The translations under genes were made by a program, and so were the position numbers. The notes below the pieces were generated by a model, which searched no databases, had not been told where the DNA came from, and worked only from the letters and a program-made list of their open reading frames with translations. From Candidatus Villigracilis saccharophilus (lineage in GTDB: Bacteria > Chloroflexota > Anaerolineae > Anaerolineales > Villigracilaceae), in the NCBI GenBank assembly GCA_016709305.1, contig JADJNA010000032.1:13184-77183 (forward strand): 64,000 nt of DNA, given 5' to 3'. Positions 36,832 through 47,589 of this stretch are shown one piece after another. Numbering within the stretch: position 1 is the stretch's first letter; each line of letters starts with the position of its first letter.

Positions 36832-37050
36832 ATGACCACACTATTTCAAACCACGATCGAGCATCTGCTGCGATCGCACGAAGTGCTTGAACAATTCCAG
36901 GCTCATACCGATTTCCATGTGCGCTTTGACATGCCACACTACGACCGCCTAGTGATCGAAAGGCATGATGCACTGATCAGTGTCGCGCATTACTTTGAGC
37001 AGAACGGAGACCTGGTTCCTGACCCGGATGTGGAAGTGCGAATCGCTTGA
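36832..37050 (+). CDS. DUF6908-like small protein, 72 aa
   Basis: Begins MTTLFQTTIEHLLRSHEVLE and ends DLVPDPDVEVRIA, with the conserved-looking core YDRLVIERHDALISVAHYFE. It resembles DUF6908 proteins of mobile elements. TGGAGGAACC precedes the ATG at 36832. It is the last gene before a terminator hairpin. Confidence 0.6.
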   Translation: MTTLFQTTIEHLLRSHEVLEQFQAHTDFHVRFDMPHYDRLVIERHDALISVAHYFEQNGDLVPDPDVEVRIA

Positions 37051-37109
37051 ATCGATGCTAACCACCCTGCGTGAGGTTCGGGCGGAATAAAATAATGATC
37101 TATAACATC

Positions 37110-37150
37110 AAACAAACAGCGGAACCATCATGTGGCTCCGCTGTTTGTTT
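37110..37150 (+). terminator. Rho-independent terminator of the primase-RadC block
   Basis: A nearly perfect 18-bp inverted repeat with AAACAAAC at one end and GTTTGTTT at the other, 60 bases after the last gene of the block. The minus-strand vapC gene ends just beyond it. Confidence 0.8.
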
Positions 37151-37184
37151 CCCGGGATTTTTGAGACCACTCCAAATTATTAAC

Positions 37185-37604
37185 CTACTCCCATGGATTG
37201 ATGATCCTGACGTCTGCGCCATCGAAATCATTCACGTTTCGGGTGACCAATGTTAACTTGTAAGTAAGTGTTGTTGCTGCAATGAGCGAGTCTATTGCAG
37301 GTAAAGTGATTCCTGTTGATTCCAGGCGCGCAATGAGAATTCCCCATTCCATCAAAATATCTGTATCCAATGGAATAATCCTTCCATCAAAGCGAACCAT
37401 CAAATCTTCCTTGAGCCAGGAATGCAATTCCTGTTTACGTTTCGATTTGGGTAATTTTTCAACGCCTTTGGCAATTTCCCCAATCGTGATAACGCTCAAG
37501 TAAACATCCCCAGAGTCCAGAGAATCAACGAATTCCACAACTTTCGGATTTGGGTGCTTGGCAACCAGTTCCGAGATGATGCAGGTATCAAGCAGGTATT
37601 TCAT
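37185..37604 (-). CDS. vapC: VapC-family PIN-domain toxin
   Basis: A 139-residue PIN endoribonuclease. It starts with the metal-binding D in MKYLLDTCIISEL, has an E in VITIGEIAKGVEKL, and a late acidic pair in TLVTRNVNDFDGADVRI, the four-acid PIN pattern. VapC toxins cleave tRNA or rRNA and are held inactive by their antitoxin. The ATG overlaps the end of the antitoxin gene by 4 bases, the usual TA arrangement. Confidence 0.9.
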   Translation of the reverse strand: MKYLLDTCIISELVAKHPNPKVVEFVDSLDSGDVYLSVITIGEIAKGVEKLPKSKRKQELHSWLKEDLMVRFDGRIIPLDTDILMEWGILIARLESTGITLPAIDSLIAATTLTYKLTLVTRNVNDFDGADVRIINPWE

Positions 37605-37855
37605 AGCTCTATTCCCTTGCGCGGCAGGGACTTGTCACGAGGCAGCTCAAGTCCAGCCAGGGGAGAGGTACGAAAAAATTCAGAAAGTTTACCCTGGGAT
37701 TTACGCAGGGTCTCGTATTCGGCATATGAAATAACTACAACGGTTTTCTCGCCGTGCTTAGTGATCAGTTGAGGTCCCTGCTTTAAGGCGCGTGCGATCA
37801 CCTCACTTAGTTTGTTTTTTGCATCCTGGATTTGCCAAGTTTCGTTCATTGTCAC
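37601..37855 (-). CDS. Phd/YefM-type antitoxin
   Basis: An 84-residue antitoxin with the Phd/YefM DNA-binding fold (WQIQDAKNKLSEVIARALKQ, GPQLITKHGEKTVVVISYAE) and a carboxy-terminal toxin-neutralising tail (LSEFFRTSPLAGLELPRDKS). Encoded directly before vapC. Such antitoxins repress their own operon. The 70 bases upstream hold a short repeat (CTGTCTAGTCTGTCTAG) that may be the operator. Confidence 0.88.
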   Translation of the reverse strand: MTMNETWQIQDAKNKLSEVIARALKQGPQLITKHGEKTVVVISYAEYETLRKSQGKLSEFFRTSPLAGLELPRDKSLPRKGIEL

Positions 37856-37925
37856 TCCTTTCTGTCTAGTCTGTCTAGCCAGATTTTACCTTTCCTTCAA
37901 ACGAAAGTCAATCTAAAGGAGACAT

Positions 37926-38243
37926 ATGACCGATCCATTTTTCGAACTGTTGGTCTTGCTGTTTCAGGCAAAACTTTCAGGATCTTCTGAATTCCTGCCC
38001 TTTAAACAAACCATGTGCATGCTGAGAAAGGGCCAGCGCATTCAAATTGAGCGCAGTTCCCCCGGCGCTCCCCATGCCATCGGCTGGACGATCTTCCGCT
38101 GCACACCCAGGAAATATGTGTACGATAACGAACCGCTCTTTCGCTTCGAACGCGGCGCGCGTCGCTCGCTCCGCGTCCGTAAAGCCTATGCCATTCACTA
38201 TACTTCGTTCGGTTCACCAGCGAGGATCGCAGGACTGGTTTAG
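37926..38243 (+). CDS. Hypothetical protein, 105 aa
   Basis: Begins MTDPFFELLVLLFQAKLSGS with AAAGGAGACAT before the ATG, the same style of ribosome binding site as the primase-RadC block. The rest is basic (RFERGARRSLRVRKAYAI). No family recognised. It is probably part of the mobile-element cargo, beyond the inserted vapBC pair. Confidence 0.6.
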   Translation: MTDPFFELLVLLFQAKLSGSSEFLPFKQTMCMLRKGQRIQIERSSPGAPHAIGWTIFRCTPRKYVYDNEPLFRFERGARRSLRVRKAYAIHYTSFGSPARIAGLV

Positions 38244-38349
38244 AACCTGCTTGATCAGGAGATGGTAAGTATATAGAACATCCTCACGTCTTGTATGGGA
38301 CGAAGCGGGAAAGCAATAAAAAATCGCATGAACAACAAAAGGAAAATAT

Positions 38350-39324
38350 ATGACATCAGATATTCAGGTTTCTAAACGAACGCTTGGGAGGACTGGGATT
38401 CAAGTGACTCCCATTGGTTTGGGTATGATGGAATTTGCCGGCGGCGGTGGGTTGATGGGATCGGTATTTCCCATCATTGCCCAGCAAGAGAAAAACGCGA
38501 CGGTCAAGGCGGGGTTGGAGGGAGGAATCAACTGGTTCGACACGGCTGAACTCTACGGGAACGGCGTCTCAGAAACCTCACTATCGACAGCGCTCAAGAC
38601 GGCCGGCAAGTCCGATCAGGATGTTGTGGTGGCCACAAAGTGGTGGCCGCTTTTTCGCACGGCACGCAACATTCCCAAGAGCATTGAAGACCGCCTGCGT
38701 TTCCTGGACGGTTACAGCATCGGCCTGTACATGGTCCATCAGCCTTTCGGATTTTCTTCAAAGGAAGCCGAAATGGATGAAATGGCGAAGCTGGTCAAGG
38801 CCGGCAAAATCCGTTCTGTGGGTATCAGCAACTTCAATCCCGACCAGATGCGTCGAGCGCATCGTCAATTGCAGAAGTATGGTTTGCCTCTGGCGGTGAA
38901 CCAGGTCCGCTATAGTTTGCTTGACCGTTCGATCGAGAAGAACGGCATCCTGGAAACTGCAAAAGAATTAGGAGTAACGATCATCGCATACACTCCACTG
39001 GAATCAGGATTGCTGAGTGGCAAGTATCATAAAAATCCCGAACTGCTGGATAAGAAACCAGCCATGTGGCGGGCCAGGCTGCGCCGCAGTCTGGAAAAGA
39101 GTCGCCGGCTGGTATCCGGGCTTGAAGAAATTGCCCTTCGTTACAATGCCACCGCATCCCAGGTGGCGCTGAACTGGGTGATCAATTCCCAGGGCGATAG
39201 TGTGGTCACCATTCCGGGTGTGACGAAGGCCAGTCAGGCGCAGGAAAATGCCGGCGCGATGAAGTTCAAGTTGTCGAGTGATGAGATCGAACAACTTGGC
39301 ACACTCTCGCAAGCCGCCCGTTAA
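38350..39324 (+). CDS. Aldo/keto reductase
   Basis: A 324-residue NADPH-dependent oxidoreductase of the AKR TIM-barrel family. It has GINWFDTAELYGNGVSE (catalytic D and Y), VVVATKWWP (catalytic K), YMVHQP (catalytic H) and GVSNFNPDQM-type SxGISNF. The carboxy-terminal cofactor site reads VVTIPGVTKASQAQENAGAM. It reduces carbonyls of sugars or xenobiotics; the substrate is unknown. It is a single-gene unit ended by a hairpin. It is not the source of the AKR remnant at 11328-11462, whose tail sequence differs. Confidence 0.92.
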   Translation: MTSDIQVSKRTLGRTGIQVTPIGLGMMEFAGGGGLMGSVFPIIAQQEKNATVKAGLEGGINWFDTAELYGNGVSETSLSTALKTAGKSDQDVVVATKWWPLFRTARNIPKSIEDRLRFLDGYSIGLYMVHQPFGFSSKEAEMDEMAKLVKAGKIRSVGISNFNPDQMRRAHRQLQKYGLPLAVNQVRYSLLDRSIEKNGILETAKELGVTIIAYTPLESGLLSGKYHKNPELLDKKPAMWRARLRRSLEKSRRLVSGLEEIALRYNATASQVALNWVINSQGDSVVTIPGVTKASQAQENAGAMKFKLSSDEIEQLGTLSQAAR

Positions 39325-39351
39325 TTTCTCAAAAGAAAATAGTTCACATTC

Positions 39352-39384
39352 ACAGCCCCCGTACCGTTCTGGTGCGGGGGCTGT
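39352..39384 (+). terminator. Hairpin after the aldo/keto reductase gene
   Basis: A 10-bp perfect GC-rich inverted repeat (39352-39361 and 39375-39384), 28 bases after the stop codon. Only a weak T run follows, so termination may be partial. Confidence 0.6.
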
Positions 39385-39408
39385 TGATTTCCCAAAAAGA
39401 GGTTCCTG

Positions 39409-39816
39409 ATGTTTCAAAGCATTCAAGTGGATCAGGTCTTTGATGCGACAAGGGCCATGTCTTCCGAGAGTGATCCTGCATATTGGTTGGCGCAGTTGCG
39501 CAAGGCCGACTGGCGGTACCTGTTGAAGTTCGTGGATGTGAAGCTGCCGGCGAAAACAAAGAAACAAATACTGGTGGAGACTGCCCTGGGAAATTTTGAG
39601 TTTGTCACCTGCGATGGGTGTGGAGATGTCTGGCGGCTGTGGAATGAGATGCGGAACGAGCATCGCATCCTGGTGATCCAGTTCCGTCATTCGGAGTCGG
39701 ATTGGTCTCGTGGAATTCCAGAGTTCGTCCACCTGGAAAAGAATGATCCGCTTGGCTTTGTGAATATCGCCGGACGGTTGCAAGAGTATTTGAGACGCTC
39801 AGTACCTACCAATTGA
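39409..39816 (+). CDS. Hypothetical protein, 135 aa
   Basis: Begins MFQSIQVDQVFDATRAMSSE and contains a CDGCGD pair of cysteines near residue 70. It otherwise looks like a small soluble alpha/beta protein. AAGAGG precedes the ATG at 39409. An antisense frame (39004-39783) is longer but runs across the hairpin and has no start site. No family recognised. Confidence 0.55.
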   Translation: MFQSIQVDQVFDATRAMSSESDPAYWLAQLRKADWRYLLKFVDVKLPAKTKKQILVETALGNFEFVTCDGCGDVWRLWNEMRNEHRILVIQFRHSESDWSRGIPEFVHLEKNDPLGFVNIAGRLQEYLRRSVPTN

Positions 39817-39900
39817 GAAAAGGGGGGTGGGGAGAAAAGTTGTTTGTTTTAAATTTTTCCGGCCCCCAAAGGTAAAAATTTTTTTTTTATATAAACGCAA

Positions 39901-39933
39901 GCCCCTGATTCGTTGAAAATCAGGGGCTTTTTG
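39901..39933 (+). terminator. Rho-independent terminator
   Basis: A 10-bp stem (39901-39910 and 39918-39927) followed directly by TTTTTGTTT, between convergent genes. It ends the 39409-39816 gene. Confidence 0.82.
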
Positions 39934-40012
39934 TTTAAACGGTATTGTAAGAGAGTGGAGAAACGATTTCACTTTTGAAAGTGAGACGAGCGGGTGGAAA
40001 ACTACCCTGATA

Positions 40013-43000
40013 TCATTTTTTGTTCCTGGCCAAAAACACGTCCAAGAGCGGTCTGTTAATATCGGCTGGATCGGGATAGTGCCACAGGTCTGGATATAAA
40101 CCCCATGAACCATGATAATCCCAGTAGGCAAAATTTAGATTATTTTCGTTTAACAGATCAAGCATGTCAGTTACCCAGCGTGCACCGCCTGCTTCTGGCG
40201 AAAGAAATGTTGTTTGGAAGACCCCAAATTCACCGACGTTTATGGGGACATTGTTTTGTTCGCCAAATTGAATTCCAGCCAGCATGCGCTCGGCCAGGAA
40301 ATCACGATCATGGCGAATGAGCTCATCCTGAGGATCAAGCTGGAAAAAATCGATCATATAGGAACAATTCGCACCGGACGAAATGTCGTCGCCTTTCATC
40401 CAGCCTTTGATCTGATATTTTGTGTCGGGTTGTACCTCAAAAGTACCTTTTATCGATTCGTTCCACCAGGAGTTTCCGGACTCTCTAACGGTCAGGGAGC
40501 GGCCTTCGGAAGTGTTGTTATGATTTTGCGGCGATACCCCAAATACGACAGATCCGGGATCGGGATTTTTCCAGATGATACTTTCCGAATCGATCGTGAT
40601 ATCCACCAGGACCTGCGGGCTTTCAGAGCCTTTTTGTGCAAGGATTTGAAAATCTCCAAAATACGCTTTCCCGGTATTATTCATGCACTTCCTGCCGGGA
40701 GAACCAAACGCCCGGGTGTTCTGCTGTTTGCCTGGATCCAAAAATGGGCTTTCATATAGGACCCAGTCGGACGAACCGTCCGGCAGTGGGGCTGTGCGCA
40801 GCGGGCCAAGATACTTTAACCGGTCCCAGCGGATCTCCAGAAAATCCGGATCGGGATAGGTTTTTGTATTAAATGAGCCCATTGTATTTTCGTGAGTGAG
40901 ATTCCCCGGCTGATAATGATGAAAATCATACATCACATTGTCATCCTCCACAGTTACGAATTGCGGGTTATTGCCGGGGATGACCTCGACAATGATCAGA
41001 TGGTTGCTATCCACCTCACGAATGGCATCCACCACCTTTTGCATATACGATTGATAGACTGCCGGTTCGAGATTGAATGGCTCGTTCATCAGATCATATC
41101 CGGCAATTATGGTCTCATCCTTGTAGCGGTCAGCCAGCATGCGCCAAAGGTCGGCAGTTTGCGCCTGTGATTCGGGGTCAGTTGACACCGTCCAAATATC
41201 CTGTCCAGGCACGTAATGCATATTGATGTCCAGGTACACACCGGCTTCCTTCGCCCAGGCAACCTGCTGATCCAGCCAGGCCCAGCCCTGGTCAGGGTTT
41301 TCCGTGAACCATTGATAGGTCAGATTGAAGCGGATTAAATTAAAGCCCAATCGCCGCACCTCAAAAAAATCACGCCTGGCATGATGGGGCATGAACGGAA
41401 AATTTTGAGTATAAAGATCGTTGTTGAAATTAATTCCGACCAGGCGAATTGCCTGTTGAGAGGATCCAACAATCAGATCCTGTCCCTGGGCGTGCACAAA
41501 GCCTTCCAAAAGGACTGGTTGGATATTCGATACGCTTTTTGGAGCAGAAACAGTGCTCAAGACCGGATCTGGGCGTTGGAAAAGGGATGCGAATATTGGA
41601 TGTGAGAAAACATCACTCTTTGCTGGATACAACCCCCAGCTGTCATCACGATAGGATTTCCAGGCATAACTCCATGAAAATCCGTCCAACAGATCAAACA
41701 TATCCTGCGCCCAGACCGTCCCGCCTTTATTCAGGCTTTCGCGTGTCACACCAAAATCGACCAGCATCATGGGCAGATCATGAAATTGGCCATAATTTGC
41801 AAGACGCTCCAATTCACGCTGCAAATGGTCTCGATCCCAAACTGCCAGCTGATCACGGCCTGCATATGAATAAAATTCAATGTTATATCTGCAGTTTGAG
41901 TCAGGGTTTACATTTTCTCCCCGCACCCAGCCGTGAATGGTATAGCTGCGGCCGGGTATGGCTTCAAAAGCAAAATTCTGATCCGCGACCGTGCCGTCCG
42001 CAGACTGGCCTTCTTTGATGGGTGCAAAATGAATGGACGTACCGGTTTGACCCCAGGGACTGTCATCCACCTTTTCAATGATGGTATTGTTATTGGGACT
42101 CCACGGCCCCCAAAAGCTGGATTGAGCCAGGTCAATGGTGTTCACATCCCTTAGAAATTCCCCTGTTTCATCATATTCGCGAACTGTAAAATTACTGAAC
42201 CAGGCTGATCCGAGCAGGTAGTCACAAGCAACGGCAGGGACCCCTATGACCGTCTCGCGGTTGACCACCAGGTTGAGGGAAGCGCCTGTTTCGGTCCAAT
42301 CCGTTGTTCCCGCCGCAAGTTTGGGATTGCTTAGATTTTCCGAGTATCGAAAATCTTCCCATGCAGGCTGAAAAATTGTCTCGCCTGGATATCGGCCCTG
42401 GCTTAGCGCTGTGAATTCATAGGGCTTGAAAAAATCGAAGCCAAGGATGTAATTCGGATCTTCAAGATATATGAAAGTGCGATCAGGTACCAGGGCTGCC
42501 TGAACGATCAAGGGATGATTGGAGTCGCTGGCCCGGATGGTCCTGGCGATTTTTTCTGCCAGGGATTGCCATTGATCGAGCCCCATCGGGACCGGCCTGT
42601 TGAGTAGATCGTATGCAGCGATCACAACTTCGGCGGCATACTTTCGTGCAATGCTGTCCCAAAAATCCAGGACGGCTTGCTGCTCAGCGGTATCCGACCA
42701 CAGCGTGGATTGATCGGATTTTGTGTTCAAACTGAGTATTAGATATATTCCTGCTTCTTTTGCAGACGCGACCTGTGTATCCAGCCAACTGTTGGCGGTT
42801 TCGGCTGTTGAAAACAGATCCATATCCAGCCCAAGACGGACCGCGTTAAATCCCATGGCGCGGGCATCCGCATAATCTTGCGCAAGCGGGTCATGCGTGA
42901 AATTTACAGCACGCAATCGCAAAGGGAGCGCACTGTCTGCGTTCACAAGCGCCTGGCCGCTGGATCGTAAAAACCCGGAAGGAAATTCACTCTGAACTTG

Positions 43001-43103
43001 TTGAGTAGGCGTAGACGTGGACGTGGAGAACCTCTGGTATGGGGGCGCTCTGACAACTGGAAAGCACTAGACTTAAAAGGATGATCGGGATGAATTTTTT
43101 CAT
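40013..43103 (-). pseudogene. Lipoprotein with two GH5-type glycosidase domains, first domain catalytically dead (frameshift in signal region)
   Basis: The main frame (40013-42946, 977 residues) encodes two GH5-like TIM barrels, each followed by a jelly-roll carbohydrate-binding-like insertion. The second barrel keeps the acid/base E in YDLMNEP (codon 41081-41083) and the nucleophile E in NVGEFGV. The first has YDLLNRP (R, codon 42596-42598) and LVDFGV, so both catalytic glutamates are replaced. Upstream, in another frame, lies a lipoprotein signal MKKFIPIILLSLVLSSC from 43103, then STSTSTPTQQVQSE in frame with the barrel; a one-base shift near 43050 joins them. It is probably a surface beta-glycanase whose first domain serves as a binding module. 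Confidence 0.82.
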
Positions 43104-43280
43104 GGTCTCCACCTTGGTTCTATGCACGCTGAATGAAAGGCATTTCGGTTACGCAGGTTCATTCCCGCTTTTCCAAATTATACGACGCGAATTCCCGTAT
43201 CCGCTAATTGCAGGGCCCGTTGAAGACCTTCTTACTGCTCCGCTTCCCATATACTTCATCCTTTCAAATATTTTTATGAT

Positions 43281-45518
43281 TTAGTCTTCATACCGATATT
43301 TGTCAATCGCCACTCCAATGCCGTGAAACGACTGCGCCACCTTATTATTCCGCACCGCCATGCTGATCGCGCGTGGACTGCCTGTCAGCACACACAACTT
43401 GCGAGCGCGGGTGATAGCAGTGTAAAGCAGGTTGCGCTGCAGCATGGTGTAGTGCTGCGTCACGATCGGCATCACGACAACAGGAAACTCTGATCCCTGC
43501 GCCTTGTGAATTGAAACCACATAGGCAAGGGTTAGCTGGTCCGCATCGCTCCAATCATAGGTTGCCAATCGCCCGTCGAAATCTACTAGGATTGTTTGTT
43601 CAACAACATCGATCGAAGTAACAAAACCAATATCGCCGTTGTAAACATCCTTGTCATAGTTGTTCTGGGTCTGCATCACTTTATCACCCAGGCGGAAGAT
43701 CGTCCCGTAAAGTTTGCGTTCGAGTTTGTTATTGGCTGGAGGATTAAGTTTCTCCTGCAAGCGTTCATTCAATGCGATGACACCAGCGGGACCGCGATAG
43801 ATCGGGGATAACACCTGAATGTCCCGCACTGCATCAAAGCCAAACTTCTGAGGAATTCTTTCCGAAACCACATCCACGATCCAGTCAGCGGCGGCGGTTG
43901 CATCTTCCGCGGGAATAAAAAGAAGTCTCCGCTTTCTTTTGAGAACACTGGAAACTTGCCCTGGTTGATCAAATGGGCATTGGTGATGATCTTCGCATCA
44001 GCGGCCTAACGAAATATGCTGCTCAGGCGGGTGATCGGCGCGACCCCGCTGCTGATCATGTTGCGCAGCACGTCGCCAGCTCCCACCGATGGAAGTTGAT
44101 CAATGTCCCCGACAAACAATACATGCGTGCCTGGACGAACAGCCTTGAGCAGATGATTCATCAGCAGCAGATCCAACATCGAGGCCTCATCCACCACCAG
44201 AAAGTCTAAGTCAAGTGGATTTTCTGTATTGTGCTTGAATCCTTCAACAGGGGAGTATTCCAATAACCGATGGATGGTGCTCGCAGGATGTCCCGTCGCT
44301 TCAGAGAGACGCTTTGCTGCTCGCCCAGTTGGAGAAGCCAGTGCGAAGCGTTTATGTTGATCTGCGATCGTGGTGATCAAGGCTTTCAGGCAGGTGGTCT
44401 TCCCAGTCCCTGGTCCGCCAGTAAGGATGCTGAGCGGATGTGTCAGCGCCATGTTGACAGCGGCTTGTTGTTCAGCAGATAGATTCTCCACAGGAAAGAG
44501 ACTGTGGTTCATCGTCTTTTCCTGCGACGCCGCGCTGGCAAGTGTTTGCAGGCGTTCGGCAACGCCTTTCTCGCCGAAGTAAAGCGGAGTCAGGTATATA
44601 ACGGGCGTGCCGTACATCGCCTGAGATTCAGTGACTGCTTGTTTACCCTTTCCATCACTCTTGCCATTCAAGGGAATCATCTCAGGGCGAATGCGCTCAT
44701 CCTGTGCCAGACGTTCAAGCGCAGGGGCGATCAGCTCTTGTGGAACTTCAAGCAGCTCGATGGCTCGCTGCGACAGCAATTCCCTGGGAGCATACACATG
44801 ACCATCGTTGATCATTTCATTCAGGGCGAACACAATTCCCGCTTCGATGCGGGAAGGATGTTCAGGAGGCAATCCCAATGCTTGAGCGATGCGGTCCGCG
44901 GTTTTGAAGCCAACTCCATAAATATCGCGTTCGAGTTGATATGGATTTTTCTGAACAGTTTCAAGGGACGCATCCCCGTATGTCTTGTATATCTTGACGG
45001 CCAGATTCGTACTCACCCCGTGACCATGTAAGAAGACCATGATCTCCTTGACCTGTTTTTGCTCTTTCCAGGCGGTGGTGATCTTATTTTTACGGTCAAG
45101 ACCGATGCCACTCACTTCGAGTAGACGGTCTGGGGTAGTCTCGATCACTTTGAAGGTGTCTTCTTTGAATAGCTCGACGATGCGCTCGGCAAAGCGCGGG
45201 CCGATGCCTTTGATCATGCCCGATCCGAGATAGCCCTGAATCCCGGCCACCGTGGCGGGCAATGTTTGTTCACAAACTTCAGCTTTGAATTGTGGTCCGT
45301 GCTTTGGATGGTTGTCCCATTGTCCCTGCAGGCGCAAATGTTCCCCTGGCGAAAGTTCAGGCAAACTCCCCCACCGTAGCCAACCCATCCGCGTTCAGGC
45401 TGGATTTATTGGTGAAGCGATTCGCCATCTTTGTATCCGGGCGCAAACGCAACACTGTGTATCCATTTTCAGGATTGTAATAGGTGATGCGCTCAACGGC
45501 TCCGGAGAGGGTTTCCAT
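43281..45518 (-). pseudogene. recD2: RecD2-like SF1B helicase (two frameshifts and one in-frame TAG)
   Basis: The reconstructed length is about 745 residues, the usual RecD2 size. The start at 45518 (METLSGAVERITYYNPENGY) leads into an OB-like domain, helix-hairpin-helix repeats, then the helicase with Walker A GGPGTGKTTCLKAL, the FLVVDEASM box, LPSVGAGDVL, and motifs AYVVSIHKAQGSEFPVVVMP and LLYTAITRAR near the end. Breaks: one extra G near 45365, a TAG at about 44007 within IFR-TAG-AADAKIITNAH (normally Q), and a missing T near 43918. RecD2 enzymes unwind DNA 5' to 3' in repair. It follows the two other helicase genes. Confidence 0.85.
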
Positions 45519-45577
45519 AAGTTAGAAACGGAAATCTTGAATCGCAGGAAAGTGGCTGAATAGCCTGAATCGTTTTT

Positions 45578-47581
45578 TTATTTTATTCCGATTGCAGACT
45601 TCAACACTTCTGGCAGTTCCCCGGAATAGGTCAACACAACCTTTGCCCTGCACGGTGGCCGCCATATAAAGTTTGCGGGTATTATCGCGGATCAGGTCCT
45701 CCCGCTCCTCGTCAGACAGGCGCAAAGATTGCTCCTCCTCAAATAGCTATCGCAGCCCAACCAGGAAAACGATTTGGCTTTCCAGGCCGGCCCCTGCGTT
45801 CAAGGTGGTCACGCGGACATAATCTCCAGGATAGTTATTCTTCGGGTCATAGGCCGCGTTTTTGCCGAGCCGTTCGTCTATGGCGTGAATTAGATTTTCC
45901 GCTCCCCACGCGTCACCGTGAAGTAGAAGCAGATGTTTTTTCGGGAAGCCCTGTTTCACCAAACTTTCCACCTCATTGGCTACTCGTGTGGTTTCATCTT
46001 GAGGACTTGTGAGTGGAATGATCTCTGGAAATGCTCCATTTGGCATGTTGAGCATGTCAGGAATGAGGATGTCGTCATCTGCTTCGTCACCCAGACGCAG
46101 GCGATATAACAGGGTGGCAAATTGCATTATTTCAAGGGTGGTGCGATAGCTTCTTCTAAGATTGTGGGTATGACCGCGCGCTTCAAGTCCGAGTGATTTC
46201 CAGGTTGTGCCGCGCCCAAGAAATCCCTGGGTTGGGTCAGCAACGAGGAATAGATGTCCACTGCGGGGGTGAGTGATTTTTTGGATCAAGCGCATCCAGA
46301 GTGGTGCGAAAAACTGGGTTTCATCAACCAGGATGAAGTCATATTCGGGTAATTTCACTTCGCCGGTTTCTGAGGATTGCCAAAGAAGCCTGGGCACATC
46401 CCCCCAGTCGCACGCGCCTCTTTTTTGCAGAGAGATCTGGTAGTCCTGCATGGCATCGAATATCCGCTGGCGTTGTTCCATATTCAAACCAAACCCGCGT
46501 CCGCGGCGGTCAACGGTTAAATATTCATCTTGCGATAATGGGATCTGATCCTTGAACCAATCCAGTTCACTCTCAAACATATGCAGGCTGATCGTGGATT
46601 TTTGCAGATGGCTCCGCCAGGTTTCTTCGATGATTCTTTTGCGCGCCTTTGTGTTAAGGGGTTCGATCCATTTGGGTTGTTTGGGCCAGTGGTGATAGCA
46701 CCAGGCATTGAAGGTCCGCCACTCGATATTACCCGATGAACGACTTTCCAGCCTGGAAACCGACTTTCCATGTCATGGCTCAACGGGCGGTTATGAGTCA
46801 ATACCAGGAATTTCTTGTTTGGATAAAGGCGATACAGGAGGCGCAATCGATACAGAAGGATCAAGGTCTTGCCGCTCCCCGCAACACCGTTAATGATATT
46901 GAGGCGCAGGTCGCTGGGGAGGGATTGATCGTCTTCAGGGAGTTCCAAATCGGTTTTGACCGCTGCTTCTTGATCATAATCAAGCAGATAGCTGGTTAAC
47001 CCGGCTTGCGTGCGTCGTTCGATGGGCTGTCGAACGGTCATCTCGGGTTGGATCACAATTTCCGGAGTGAAGTGTTGGCGGAGTTTTTCCAGCCAGATCG
47101 GGTCAAGTGGAGCGGATAAAAGATATTGGTTCAATTCAAGACCAGAGTCTGATTGAACGATCTCCTTGCCAACCCAATGCGGTTCTCCAGCGCGGCGCTC
47201 CAATCGGCTGGCCGCCGCCTGTTTATGTTGAATATTCGGGAATATCACCAACGTTTCAATGTTTTGATCCGCAGGTAACTTCAACGCACCGACAAAATTT
47301 TCCAGCAGGACATTCTCATTCCGCCCCAATTCTTTTTTGTCATCCTCCAGAAGCAGCATCTGCGCGGCAGTGCTGGCCTGGTCACTGGCGGCGGAGCTGA
47401 CCTTGATCAATAACGTCCGGCCTTGTTCATTGATAACCAGAAAATCAGGGGCGTCGGGCTGCCACGGAGCAAGATGGTGCCAGACATAATAGGAATCAGG
47501 CAGTGATTTGAGCGCTCGAAAAACGCGCAGCACTTCCTTCGGCATGCTCTGGGGCGGGGTGTCGGGAAGGATATGTGCCAT
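45578..47581 (-). pseudogene. NERD-like/UvrD-type SF1 helicase (frameshifts and one in-frame TAG)
   Basis: The reconstructed product is about 665 residues. The amino-terminal region (about 1-160: DFLVINEQGRTLLIKVSS) resembles a nuclease-related NERD domain. A UvrD/Rep-like helicase follows with Walker A GVAGSGKTLILLYR, FILVDETQFFAP (motif II), FLVADPTQGFLGRG (motif III) and LRRSYRTTLEI (motif IV). Breaks lie near 46735. A TAG occurs in VFLVGLR-TAG-LFEEEQSLRLS, and two further one-base losses lie before the end TRAGQRLVLTYSGELPEV. The gene starts 9 bases after the UPF1-like helicase and precedes RecD2. The role is probably DNA repair, recombination or defence. Confidence 0.75.
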
Positions 47582-47589
47582 GAAGGGGG

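Noticed and set aside
39004..39783. 259-codon minus-strand open frame
   Set aside because: Overlaps the end of the aldo/keto reductase, its terminator hairpin and the next gene; sequence not protein-like.
43281..47581. UAG recoding (for example pyrrolysine or a code change) to explain the in-frame TAGs
   Set aside because: TAG ends several intact genes in the window (for example at 3332-3334 and 7450-7452), and the affected genes also carry frameshifts.
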